Positions 1 to 7,410 of a stretch of 23,539 nucleotides of DNA are shown in pieces. The first letter of the stretch is position 1, and the number at the start of each line of letters is the position of its first letter. The notes under the pieces were generated by a model. It saw only the letters and a list, made by a program, of their open reading frames with translations. It searched no databases and had not been told where the DNA came from. The stretch spans positions 1-23,539 of the forward strand of contig CAZWNO010000064.1 in assembly GCA_964635845.1 (NCBI GenBank), written 5' to 3'. The position numbers were made by a program, and so were the translations under genes. Origin of the DNA: SZUA-365 sp964635845 (GTDB lineage Bacteria; Bacteroidota; Ignavibacteria; SZUA-365).

Positions 1-90
1 TACGTGCTCGTGCTCGTCCTACGTGCTCGTGCTCGTCCTACGTGCTCGTGCTCGTGCTCGTCCTACGTGCTCGTGCTCGTCCTACGTGCT
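1..90. repeat. Tandem repeat, about 19-bp unit
   Basis: Four units built on TACGTGCTCGTGCTCGTCC begin at 1, 20, 39 and 64, with a partial fifth at 83. The unit at 39 is 25 bp because it carries one extra 6-bp GTGCTC step, so both a 19-bp and a 6-bp periodicity are visible. The array runs off the left edge of the window. An open frame across it would encode only Val/Leu/Cys/Ser low-complexity peptide, so I treat it as non-coding. Confidence 0.9.
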
Positions 91-125
91 CCCGCCTTCG
101 TCCGGCTTCGCCGGACTACGGCGGG
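91..125. terminator. Hairpin downstream of the T9SS-tailed EEP gene
   Basis: The inverted repeat pairs 91-105 with 111-125 around a 5-base loop CTTCG. The outer six base pairs (CCCGCC/GGCGGG) and inner five (TCCGG/CCGGA) are perfect, with mismatches between them. It lies about 20 bp past the stop codon of the minus-strand gene ending at 145, where a terminator would sit. No T-tract follows it on the minus strand, so factor-independent termination is uncertain. It could also be one copy of a dispersed palindromic repeat. Confidence 0.5.
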
Positions 126-144
126 CAAGCGTCCTCGCTATCCG

Positions 145-1884
145 TTACTCTATGACCACGGGCTGATACAGGGTGCGCGCACCGTCGGTGATATGCAGAA
201 AATACACTCCTGAGTTTGGATGCGGAAACGTGAAATGATGCACGTGCCGGCCGCCGGCGTCGAACCGCACCGGCCATGACGGGGCGATGTTCCGGCCCAG
301 AAGATCATGCAGGGAGAGGCGGAGTTCGATCGGCCGATCCGTCTGCAGCTCCACAGTAATCGCTTCATGCGCGGGCTGGGGATGCACGCCGCCGATGCGC
401 CACCCGGCCGCGGGGACGGAGGCGATCGCGCTGGTTTTCCTGAATCGGAAATCCGCGAAGCGCGGGAGGTGATCCGACGCGATGCGCGCGTCGCCGGCTT
501 CGAGGCCGTGGCGCTGGAGTTCGTCGTCGCGCATGTTCGCGGGATCCACCACCAGGTCCTGCCTCCACAGGTCGACCGCGCTCGAGGTATAGAAGATATA
601 ATCCAGTTTGCCCGGAGCGTAGCTGCTCGTGCTGTCGTCCCATGTGTAGTGGAACGGCGCCGTCGCGTGACGCGCCTCGAGTTCGGTCCAGGGACCGCCA
701 TCCCAGTCCGGCGCCTCGTCGGGACCGTACGCCGCGTTATCGGCGATGTCGCCCGTGAGCAGCGTCTCGTACTGCCGATGATCGCCGACGAGATTCAGAT
801 CACCCACCAGTATGAAGGGCGTGCCCGGCGCCACGGTGAAAATGCCGTCCGGGCTTTTCGCGTCACGCAGAAATCGGATCACTCCATCCGCTTCCCGCTG
901 CCTGTCCTCATTCGCCGTGCAGCAGCGGAAATGGCAGTTCAGCAGCAGGAGGGAATCATCGTCCGGCGTTCGCAGCAGATAGGCCGACTCGCGGTAATTC
1001 GACTGCAGTTGCCAGCTGTCCGCGATATCGAAATGCGTGACGAGGATGTTTCCCGCGTCGCGCTTGATCGCCCGCCACGGCCTTCCCGCCGGAGGGTCGA
1101 ACGCGGTGCGTACGAACGCGAGCGCGGCGGCGGCCTCCATATCGAAGCACTCCTGAAAGCACATGACGTCCGGCCGGATCGCGCGCAGGAGGCGCGCGTA
1201 TGCGGGCTGCCGCTGCGGATCCGCGAGCCCGTTGAACAGCGTGTTCCATGTGAGCACGCGCATGCTGCCCGCATCCGCCGCGCCGAATCCGGTGCGCACA
1301 TACGGACTGATCCCTCCGGTCGGCATGAAGCAGGTCAGCGCGCCCGTATCGGGCAGGCGGTCGCCGCCCGCGTCGGAGAGTACGATGCGCACGCTATCAG
1401 AGGGGAACAGCCGGATGCCGCCGATCTCCGTACCCATGAGCAGGGCGAACTCGAAGCGCGTCGAGGTCATGCCGGGCGCCGGGACGAAGCGAAGGTCGTC
1501 GTGCGACACCTGCGTGGTCACGCCGCCGAGCCGCACCGTGCCGTTGCGGTCGCCGAAGTTCCATATCAGCTCCGCGCCGATGCCCTGGAACGCGATGCCG
1601 GTGGAGGGGTCCATGTCCGTATCGAATGCGATTCGGATGCCATTATCCTGTTGCAGGAGCAGATCGCCGCCGACCTCGAAGGAAAGAAAATGCCAGGGAG
1701 TGTATCCGGCCACGGAAAGCCGCAGGAGGTCCACCCCGGACGCTCCCGCGTCGCCGGACGGATCCGTCGCCTGCACGGGAAGCCTGTCCCAATCGTCGAA
1801 ACGGCCGTCGATCTCCACGGGAACCTGTCCCGCCGCCGGCGCAGCCGCGGCGAGGATGAAGGCGAATGCAAGGAAGGTGCGCAT
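145..1884 (-). CDS. Secreted endonuclease/exonuclease/phosphatase-fold protein with T9SS sorting tail
   Basis: The 579-residue product starts with a signal peptide (MRTFLAFAFILAAAAPAAGQ). Residues 21-200 form a beta-rich region resembling CBM9/DOMON-type sandwiches (EIDGRFDDW near the start). Residues 208-482 carry the endonuclease/exonuclease/phosphatase motifs: TWN (N214), FQE (E245), NCH (H318), GDLN (D362, N364), LDYIF and SDH (D471, H472). Residues about 498-579 are a T9SS type A sorting domain (HPQPAHEAI, SGVYFLHI, ending PVVIE), so the protein is probably exported and then anchored or released at the surface. The ATG at 1884 is preferred over an in-frame TTG at 1917 because it opens the signal peptide and has GGGGA upstream. 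The substrate could be nucleic acid, a phospholipid or an inositol phosphate; the sequence does not decide. Confidence 0.88.
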   Translation of the reverse strand: MRTFLAFAFILAAAAPAAGQVPVEIDGRFDDWDRLPVQATDPSGDAGASGVDLLRLSVAGYTPWHFLSFEVGGDLLLQQDNGIRIAFDTDMDPSTGIAFQGIGAELIWNFGDRNGTVRLGGVTTQVSHDDLRFVPAPGMTSTRFEFALLMGTEIGGIRLFPSDSVRIVLSDAGGDRLPDTGALTCFMPTGGISPYVRTGFGAADAGSMRVLTWNTLFNGLADPQRQPAYARLLRAIRPDVMCFQECFDMEAAAALAFVRTAFDPPAGRPWRAIKRDAGNILVTHFDIADSWQLQSNYRESAYLLRTPDDDSLLLLNCHFRCCTANEDRQREADGVIRFLRDAKSPDGIFTVAPGTPFILVGDLNLVGDHRQYETLLTGDIADNAAYGPDEAPDWDGGPWTELEARHATAPFHYTWDDSTSSYAPGKLDYIFYTSSAVDLWRQDLVVDPANMRDDELQRHGLEAGDARIASDHLPRFADFRFRKTSAIASVPAAGWRIGGVHPQPAHEAITVELQTDRPIELRLSLHDLLGRNIAPSWPVRFDAGGRHVHHFTFPHPNSGVYFLHITDGARTLYQPVVIE

Positions 1885-2056
1885 CGATTGTCCCCGGAAT
1901 GAGTCTCGGTGTATCAAGGTAGGGAAAAATCAGTCGAATGAAAATCCTTCCGTCCTGGCCTCGGTGGTCGGGAACCGCCCTGCATGCGAATCGTTCGCAG
2001 CGTATATTTCATCCAATGAATTCACGCTGATACTCACGACGGACGATCTCCCACGC

Positions 2057-2704
2057 ATGGCTAAAATCCCACTGATTCTCGTAACGATGTTCCTGCTGCA
2101 GACTGCGGCGATGACGGCGCAGCATACGACGGAGAAACCCGTGACGGTGCAGTCCACTCACGCACCACAGGCGGCGGCAGGCGCCACAGCGTCCGAGGCC
2201 ACGGCGCCCGAGGCCACTGCGTCCGAGGCCACAGCGTCCGAGGCCACGGCGCCCGAGGCCACTGCGTCCGCCGACACCGGGAGGGAAGCCCCGGCCTTCG
2301 TGTTCCGTTCGCTCGACGACAGCAGCTACATCTCGAACGCCGCGGTGGCGGGCAGGGTGTACCTGGTGGATTTCTGGGCGACCTGGTGTCCCCCCTGCGT
2401 CGAGGCCCTCCCGGAAATGGAAAAAATCTACGAGGAATTCCACCCGCGCGGCTTCGAGATCATCAGCCTGTCCTTCGATAATTCGGATGAACGCATCCGG
2501 CAATTCCGCGCGAAGCGCTTCCCCATGCCCTGGCTGCACGGACGCCTCGCCGGGGGCTTCGGCGACATCGTCGCGATCAGTTTCGGCGTGGAGAACATCC
2601 CGCACTATGTGCTCGTCGGGAGCGATGGAAGGATCATCGCCGAGGGAGACGATCTTCACGGGGAACGGCTGCGGGCGCTGCTCACAGGCATTCTTGAAGA
2701 GTAA
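2057..2704 (+). CDS. TlpA/ResA-like exported thioredoxin
   Basis: The 215-residue product has an N-terminal signal or anchor (residues 1-21), then an Ala/Thr/Ser/Glu linker of six EATAS/EATAP pentapeptides (about 44-72), then a thioredoxin fold from about 77. The redox motif WCPPC lies at 110-114 and a probable cis-proline is in ENIPHYVLV. The family reduces or isomerises disulfides in envelope proteins, often for cytochrome c maturation, but no cytochrome gene is nearby. The ATG at 2057 is chosen because it opens the signal sequence; its ribosome site is weak. The gene ends GAAGAGTAA, which is also the first part of the adjacent intergenic repeat, so its last two codons and stop lie inside a repeat unit. 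Confidence 0.9.
   Translation: MAKIPLILVTMFLLQTAAMTAQHTTEKPVTVQSTHAPQAAAGATASEATAPEATASEATASEATAPEATASADTGREAPAFVFRSLDDSSYISNAAVAGRVYLVDFWATWCPPCVEALPEMEKIYEEFHPRGFEIISLSFDNSDERIRQFRAKRFPMPWLHGRLAGGFGDIVAISFGVENIPHYVLVGSDGRIIAEGDDLHGERLRALLTGILEE
2189..2270 (+). repeat. 15-bp coding tandem repeat in the thioredoxin linker
   Basis: The unit GCGTCCGAGGCCACR alternates with GCGCCCGAGGCCACT. Bases 2189-2218 are repeated exactly at 2234-2263, a 45-bp spacing. It encodes the EATAS/EATAP linker. Because the unit is a multiple of three, copy number can vary without a frameshift. Confidence 0.9.
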
Positions 2705-3114
2705 CCACAGATTTCACGGATTACACAGATTAGAATTTTCGAGGCGCANNNNNNNNNNNNNNNNNNNNNNNNNNNNNNNNNNNNNNNNNNNNNNNNNNNN
2801 NNNNNNNNNNNNNNNNNNNNNNNNNNNNNNNNNNNNNNNNNNNNNNNNTCCCGGAGATCCGAGGTCATTCCCCGGAAGAGTAACCACAGATTTCACGGAT
2901 TACGCAGATTAGAATCTTTTAAGGCGCATCCCGGAGATCCGAGGTCATTCCCCGGAAGAGTAACCACAGATTTCACGGATTACACAGATTGATTCTTCGA
3001 GCGCTTCCCGGAGATCCGAGGTTATTCCCCAAAGGCGGGGTCAACCCCGGAACATCCGGGATGTGCCTCAACAATTCTAATCTGTGTAATCTGTGAAATC
3101 TGTGGTTACTCTTC
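2696..3114. repeat. CCACAGATT-type repeat array with inverted end copy
   Basis: Direct copies beginning GAAGAGTAACCACAGATTTC occur at 2696, 2875 and 2955. The last two are 80 bp apart and share a spacer containing CCCGGAGATCCGAGG. An inverted copy closes the array at 3072-3114, so the whole block is a large palindrome. Between copies 3 and 4 are small GC hairpins (CGGGGT/ACCCCG at about 3036-3049). The array fills the gap between the thioredoxin and the next genes. The assembly gap at 2749-2848 falls inside it, so the true copy number is unknown. Confidence 0.9.
2749..2848. other. Assembly gap, 100 N
   Basis: A run of exactly 100 N lies inside the CCACAGATT repeat array. The distance from copy 1 to copy 2 (179 bp) is not a multiple of the 80-bp period, so the N length is probably a placeholder. 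Confidence 0.95.
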
Positions 3115-3187
3115 CCTCCCTCTCCCGTGGAATCTCCCACCGGGTTTCGTTGTTCTCCCGATAACAGACAATCACGAGGAGCGTTAC

Positions 3188-3268
3188 ATGGATCAACAGG
3201 AATTCGAGGTCATCGCGCATGCGATCGACGACCTTGGGCAGCCAGTCACATTTGTCCGACCGACATGA
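3188..3268 (+). CDS. 26-codon ORF overlapping the flavin reductase start
   Basis: An ATG at 3188 is preceded by a strong ribosome site, GAGGAG at about 3175-3180. It opens a 26-codon frame beginning MDQQEFEVIAHAIDD and ending VRPT. Its TGA overlaps the ATG of the flavin reductase-like gene as ATGA, the usual geometry of translational coupling. It may be a leader peptide, a small protein, or the true N-terminus displaced by a frameshift. The peptide is acidic and not low in complexity. I recognise no family. Confidence 0.5.
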   Translation: MDQQEFEVIAHAIDDLGQPVTFVRPT

Positions 3269-3834
3269 GCATGACCGCGGACGCATACCCGGGATCGATT
3301 TTCTCGCTCACCGATCATGAGATCCATGTAGTCACCGCGCGGCACGAGGGACGCGACAGCGGACAGATCGCCACGTGGATCATGCCCGTGACCCTGGTGC
3401 CGGACCGACCGAGGATCGCTGCTATCATTTCTCCGCAAAATTTCACGCACGGATTGATTGCCGAGAGCGGACGCTTCGTCGTGAACCTGCTCAGCGACGA
3501 GCAGCATGCGCTGCTGCCGCTCTTCGGACTCCATTCATCGCGTGACATGGATAAATTCGAAGGAATGGAATTCGACCGGAGTCCGCAGGGCATCGCCGTT
3601 CTTCGCGGCACCTGCGGATGGGCCGAGTGCCGGATCGTCTCCTCGCTCGATCTCGGCGACCGCATCGTCTACGCCGCCGACATCACCGCGCAGGAGGTTT
3701 TCCACGGCCGCCGCCCCCTGCGCAAGCGCGAAGCCTTCGCCCTGCAGCCGGCCGACATGCGCGCGCAGCTCGAGGAGAAGCAGCGCATCGACGGCGCCCG
3801 TGACCGCGGCTTCATCCGCGATTTCTTCCGCTGA
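3265..3834 (+). CDS. Flavin reductase-like (FMN-binding) protein
   Basis: The 189-residue product resembles the flavin reductase/RutF-like split-barrel family, which binds FMN and uses NAD(P)H. Typical features are the GQIATWIMPVTLVPDRP segment (about residues 33-49), where the family contacts flavin, and the SGRFVVNLLSDEQ segment that follows. The C-terminus is charged and ends in DFFR. The ATG at 3265 overlaps the stop of the 26-codon ORF; a second ATG at 3271 is possible. There is little ribosome site of its own, which fits coupling to the upstream ORF. An in-frame extension upstream to 3127 gives Arg/Pro-rich peptide unlike the family and is rejected. Substrate and partner oxygenase are unknown. 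Confidence 0.75.
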   Translation: MSMTADAYPGSIFSLTDHEIHVVTARHEGRDSGQIATWIMPVTLVPDRPRIAAIISPQNFTHGLIAESGRFVVNLLSDEQHALLPLFGLHSSRDMDKFEGMEFDRSPQGIAVLRGTCGWAECRIVSSLDLGDRIVYAADITAQEVFHGRRPLRKREAFALQPADMRAQLEEKQRIDGARDRGFIRDFFR

Positions 3835-3861
3835 CTTTCACGCTCCGCGTATCCTGATGCT

Positions 3862-3893
3862 TTTGCATCGCTCTCCCAATCTCCCTACATTTT
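3862..3893 (+). promoter_or_regulatory. Possible Bacteroidota-type promoter for the FKBP gene
   Basis: TTTG at 3862-3865 is followed after 20 bp by TACATTTT at 3886-3893, close to the Bacteroidota -33/-7 pair (TTTG, then TAnnTTTG). The predicted transcript would start about 30 bp before the TTG start codon. The match is imperfect in the last base. Confidence 0.35.
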
Positions 3894-3928
3894 GAGTCAC
3901 GCTTCCTTTCACCCAACCGGAGCATCTC

Positions 3929-4357
3929 TTGGCAACAGCGAAAAGCGGCGACACGGTCGCAGTGCACTACACCGGGTCCCTCGCGGACGGTACCATCTTC
4001 GATTCATCGCGCGAGGGCGAGCCGCTCTCCTTCACCATCGGTGTGGGACAGGTGATCGCCGGTTTCAACGACGCGGTCGAGGGCATGGAGATCGGCGAAT
4101 CCTCGACCGTGACCATCTCCGCCGCGAACGCGTACGGCGAGTACAACGAACAGTTCGTTATCACCGTGCCGCCCGCCGACATTCCCCCCGAGATCGAGGT
4201 CGAGGTCGGCATGGACCTGCAGCTGCACCAGGAAGACGGCGGCGCCATTCCCGTGCGCGTCACCGAAGTGACGGACGACCATGTCACTCTCGACGCCAAT
4301 CATCCCCTCGCCGGCCAGAACCTCACCTTCGAAATCGAACTCGTCTCCATCAGCTGA
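3929..4357 (+). CDS. FKBP-type peptidyl-prolyl isomerase, SlyD-like
   Basis: The 142-residue product catalyses cis-trans isomerisation of prolyl bonds and probably acts as a folding chaperone. It begins MATAKSGDTVAVHYTG, and the FKBP motif DGTIFDSS follows. The central insert with PPADIPPE corresponds to the flap of SlyD-type proteins, and the C-terminus has NHPLAGQNLTFEIEL, the SlyD closing strand. The His/Cys-rich metal-binding tail of E. coli SlyD is absent. The start is TTG at 3929 with CGGAG about 6 bp upstream; no ATG or GTG lies further upstream in frame. No signal peptide, so cytoplasmic. The stop codon touches the left arm of a long palindrome. Confidence 0.9.
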   Translation: MATAKSGDTVAVHYTGSLADGTIFDSSREGEPLSFTIGVGQVIAGFNDAVEGMEIGESSTVTISAANAYGEYNEQFVITVPPADIPPEIEVEVGMDLQLHQEDGGAIPVRVTEVTDDHVTLDANHPLAGQNLTFEIELVSIS

Positions 4358-4494
4358 AGAAAAAACCACGAAGTCACGAAGACACGAGGGAAGACACGAA
4401 GACTTTTTGAAATCGCTCCCTGCAAAATCGAGAGCGGCTTGAAAATGTTTTCGTGTCCTTCTTCGTGTTTTCGAGTTTTCGTGGTTTTTTCTTC
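4356..4494. repeat. Long palindromic gene-end repeat (CACGAAG type)
   Basis: The left arm (about 4356-4412) begins GAAGAAAAAACCACGAAG and the right arm (about 4438-4494) ends CGTGGTTTTTTCTTC. The arms are imperfect reverse complements over roughly 55 bp, with a central unpaired segment. The left arm starts inside the TGA of the FKBP gene. A GC stem next to a T-run gives a terminator-like shape on both strands. Confidence 0.9.
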
Positions 4495-4557
4495 CCTGTT
4501 TTACAGGGGAGGATTTTTCCCTTTCATCGGGGTGGGGAGTTTCGCTAGATTCCGCAC

Positions 4558-4578
4558 ATCGTCATCCTGAATGACGAT
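4558..4578. other. Short perfect inverted repeat upstream of a lipoprotein gene
   Basis: ATCGTCAT and ATGACGAT pair perfectly over 8 bp around the 5-base loop CCTGA, about 38 bp before the start codon at 4617. It could be an operator or a 5'-UTR hairpin. There is no further support. Confidence 0.35.
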
Positions 4579-4616
4579 AGGGAACATTTCTTCAACATTC
4601 ATTTTAGGGAGTCATC

Positions 4617-5558
4617 ATGAATGGAATCACCGTGCGTGCGCGCTGCACGCGAACCTTGCGTCTGCTCGTCGTTGTTTCCGCCGCGTTGCTGCTGTCCGCC
4701 GCCTGCGACGACCCGCCCAGTGAGGACAGTTCGCCGGTCATCCCGACGCGCGCCCTGCCCGAAGGCATGGAAGTCGTGTACGGTGCTGTGAACAAGGCCA
4801 ATCCGTTCGAGGGCGTCGGCCTTCGGCACAACGATCTCGTGCACGCGGTGCTCGTTTCGGCGCAGCCTTGGGATACGCTGAGCATTCCCACCATGCTTTC
4901 GCACATCCAGAAATCCGTTCCGGCATGGGCCGAAAATGCGCTGGATGTTCCGGCATACCGCGGCATCGCCCATGTGAAAACCGCTTTCGCGCTGAAGATC
5001 GACACCACCGCCCGGCGCAGACTGGCGGCATTCGACGAACCGGGATACACCGCGCGCGAGACAGGCTATCTCCGGCAGCTCGGTACGCTGCTCTGCGAGG
5101 CGCGGACTTTCACTGCACTGGAAGGGGGACTGCTCGACCTCGAGCGCCACATCCTCGCGGAAACCTGGCCCACGGACGATGCCACCGAATCCGCCGCGCG
5201 CATCGCCATCAGCGTCGCGAAGCATTCCTGCGCCTACTGGAAACGCGTGTTCTGCGCCGCGGCGGACGTGGATCCCGCGGGGCTCCCGATATCCGCTTCC
5301 ACCGCGGGAAATGGACGTCTGACGAAATCCGCGGAACTGCTCATCCATCTCGTGACACGCACCGAGATCATTGTCGCTGCCGACGCCATGGCCGCGACTT
5401 CGGCTGGGGAGGCAGCGGCCCCTCTCGGTCCATTCCACCAGCTCGAGGCAGCCATCATTTCAGGCGGCGTGGTTTCGGTCGTCGTCACCGCGCTTGTCTA
5501 CTTCGACGAGATCGTGACATTCCTCCGTTCGCTCTGCCCATGGCACAGCGCACAATGA
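4617..5558 (+). CDS. Hypothetical lipoprotein, 313 aa
   Basis: I do not recognise this family. The N-terminus is a classic lipoprotein signal: Arg-rich start, hydrophobic stretch and lipobox LSAAC with the lipidated Cys at residue 30. The mature part is mostly helical and polar, with an Ala-rich C-terminal half and a second hydrophobic segment at about 283-301 (ISGGVVSVVVTALVYF). This is unusual for a lipoprotein and suggests two membrane contacts or a buried helix. The ribosome site TAGGGAG sits 5 bp before the ATG. The gene stands alone between two palindromic repeats. Confidence 0.75.
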   Translation: MNGITVRARCTRTLRLLVVVSAALLLSAACDDPPSEDSSPVIPTRALPEGMEVVYGAVNKANPFEGVGLRHNDLVHAVLVSAQPWDTLSIPTMLSHIQKSVPAWAENALDVPAYRGIAHVKTAFALKIDTTARRRLAAFDEPGYTARETGYLRQLGTLLCEARTFTALEGGLLDLERHILAETWPTDDATESAARIAISVAKHSCAYWKRVFCAAADVDPAGLPISASTAGNGRLTKSAELLIHLVTRTEIIVAADAMAATSAGEAAAPLGPFHQLEAAIISGGVVSVVVTALVYFDEIVTFLRSLCPWHSAQ

Positions 5559-5567
5559 TTCCGGCGT

Positions 5568-5702
5568 AAGGGGAACCACGAAGGCGGAAGGACGCGAAGG
5601 AGGGACACGATGACGTTTCGACGCGCTGCGGATTCCATCAGCTGAGGGTCCACCAGCGTTTCGTGCCTCCTTCCTGTCCCTGCCTCCGGTACCAACGTGG
5701 GG
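5568..5702. repeat. Degenerate palindromic gene-end repeat
   Basis: The left part (GGGGAACCACGAAGGCGGAA, from 5568) and right part (5655-5702, ending CCAACGTGGGGAC) are diverged versions of the CACGAAG palindromes elsewhere in the window. Pairing is still visible but heavily mismatched, and the outer A/T-tracts are lost. It begins about 10 bp after the stop of the lipoprotein gene, as the intact copies do. Confidence 0.65.
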
Positions 5703-5704
5703 AC

Positions 5705-5735
5705 TTGACAAGGATCGATCAGTATCATATTTTTG
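5705..5735 (+). promoter_or_regulatory. Promoter for the 538-aa lipoprotein operon
   Basis: TTGACA at 5705-5710 is separated by 17 bp from TATTTT at 5728-5733, a good sigma-70 pair. The same -10 region reads TATTTTTG (5728-5735), matching the Bacteroidota -7 consensus TAnnTTTG. The gene starts at 5794, leaving a leader of about 50 nt with GGAGG about 7 bp before the ATG. Confidence 0.65.
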
Positions 5736-5793
5736 GAGCATATTCTGCGAAATAAGCACAGTCGAAAGGGAACCTCTCACAATCGGAGGCCGT

Positions 5794-7410
5794 ATGGGCG
5801 GAAAAATTGTCTTCCTCTCGTTGAGTTGTCTCGTATTCCTCGGCTGTTTTCCGAACAAGGTCGCGCACCTGGTCGAGGGTGACATGCTGCAGGAGCTGCG
5901 CACCGAGAACAGGGTGAGGGCGGGACAATCCGGAAACCTGTTCACGCAGCGCGCCAAGGTATTCACCACCGCGGGCGACATCTACCTTTTCCCCAATGGA
6001 TTCTCCATTCGCGACGAACGAATGACGGGAGATGGCGCATGCTACACCTTTGGCAGGGAGCAGGGCCGGGTGGGACGCTGGTCCATCCCCCGTGACAGCA
6101 TCACTGCCGTGACGTATTATGAGGAAAAGCACAACTTCGGAGAAATGCTGGGCTCGGGCATGTTCATGGCTTACAGCCCTCTCATCAGCTTTCTCTCCGT
6201 CTACTGTCTTGTCTGTCCCAAGTGCTGCTTCGGCAGCTGTCCCACGGTGTACGTCGGTAATGATACCACCCGTGGCATCGAGGCGGAGTGCTTCTCGTAC
6301 TGCGTTTCGCCCTTCGTGCAGAGGCCGGACCTCGACCTGCTCGCCCGCGATGTCGACCCCACGAAGTCCTTCCGCCTTCGGGTGACGAACGAGGCGCTCG
6401 AATCGCATTTCATCAACCGTCTCGACCTGCTCGCCGTCGCGCATCCCGCGGACAGCCGCATCTATCCCACGGATGACGGTCGCGTGCTCGCCGTGCGCGG
6501 GCTCGAACCGGTGCGGCATGCGCGCGCGGAAGACGGCGCCGATATTTCCGTCCCGCTCAGGGAGATCGACGATGACGGCTATCGCAGCGGCATGCAGCGC
6601 TTCGCCGATCTGACCGATCGCCGACAGCGCGATGCGATCACCTTCGAGATCCCCACCGAATCCTCAGCGGACAGCGCGACCGTCGTGCTGCGCGCGCGGA
6701 ACACGCTCCTGACGACCGCGCTGTTTTACGAGGTCGTGCTCGGTTCGCGCGGGCTCAACGCGCTCATCTGGACGGCGCGCATGGCGGAGGACGAACAATA
6801 CGCGCGGCTCTTCTATGCACTCTACGACGAATACGCCGGCGTTACTGTCGAAGTGCAGCGCGATGGCGGCTTCGAAAAAATCGGACGCATCGGGGACATC
6901 GGCCCCATAGCCTGGAAGGACCTTGCCCTGCGCGTCCCCGTCACGGGCAGGACGACGCGGGTGCGATTGTCCTTCTTCCCCGACAACATCTGCATCGATT
7001 ACCTCGCGTATGCGCGCGAGACGCTCCGCGGAAACGCGTTTTCGGTAACCCGTGTCGCGCCTTCCGACCTGCGCGATCACCAGGATCTCCCGCGTCCCGA
7101 ACTGATCGCGAAAGTGTCCCGGCAGGATGATGCCTATCTGCACAGCACGCCCGGCGACAGCTTCCTGCTCACATACGAACTCCCGCGCAACCCCGCGATG
7201 CGCACCAGCGTGCTGCTGCGCTCGCAGGGATATTACTACGAGTGGCTTCGCGGAAACTGGGTCCGTACCGAGGACACCCTGCCGCCGCTCGACATCTTCG
7301 ATATACCCGGCATCCTCCGCGACCTGCGGGGACGATGGCTGACGGACTACCGGATGATGGAAGAGGAGTTCTTCCGCAACAGGATTTCCCTCAAGGAGAA
7401 GCGGTCATGA
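5794..7410 (+). CDS. Conserved-looking lipoprotein with Cys cluster, 538 aa
   Basis: No function is assigned. The N-terminus has a lipoprotein signal with probable lipobox FLGC (Cys18). Residues 55-110 look beta-rich (VFTTAGDIYLFPNGF). At 126-154 a hydrophobic stretch runs into a cysteine cluster (VYCLVCPKCCFGSCPTVYV, Cys138, 141, 144, 145 and 149) that could bind metal or form disulfides. The rest is long and beta-rich, with a conserved-looking YYYEWLRGNW stretch near the C-terminus. The start has GGAGG upstream and a good promoter. The last codon overlaps the next gene as ATGA, so the two are co-translated and probably act together at the membrane. Confidence 0.8.
   Translation: MGGKIVFLSLSCLVFLGCFPNKVAHLVEGDMLQELRTENRVRAGQSGNLFTQRAKVFTTAGDIYLFPNGFSIRDERMTGDGACYTFGREQGRVGRWSIPRDSITAVTYYEEKHNFGEMLGSGMFMAYSPLISFLSVYCLVCPKCCFGSCPTVYVGNDTTRGIEAECFSYCVSPFVQRPDLDLLARDVDPTKSFRLRVTNEALESHFINRLDLLAVAHPADSRIYPTDDGRVLAVRGLEPVRHARAEDGADISVPLREIDDDGYRSGMQRFADLTDRRQRDAITFEIPTESSADSATVVLRARNTLLTTALFYEVVLGSRGLNALIWTARMAEDEQYARLFYALYDEYAGVTVEVQRDGGFEKIGRIGDIGPIAWKDLALRVPVTGRTTRVRLSFFPDNICIDYLAYARETLRGNAFSVTRVAPSDLRDHQDLPRPELIAKVSRQDDAYLHSTPGDSFLLTYELPRNPAMRTSVLLRSQGYYYEWLRGNWVRTEDTLPPLDIFDIPGILRDLRGRWLTDYRMMEEEFFRNRISLKEKRS

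Noticed and set aside
307..1902. 531-codon open frame on the plus strand opposite the EEP gene
   Set aside because: It is Arg/His/Val/Ala-rich, has no domain or signal, and lies wholly opposite a gene with clear catalytic motifs. High GC makes such antisense frames common.
2696..3114. Possible CRISPR array
   Set aside because: The repeat unit is about 80 bp with repeated 'spacers' that are themselves nearly identical, the last copy is inverted, and no cas gene is near.
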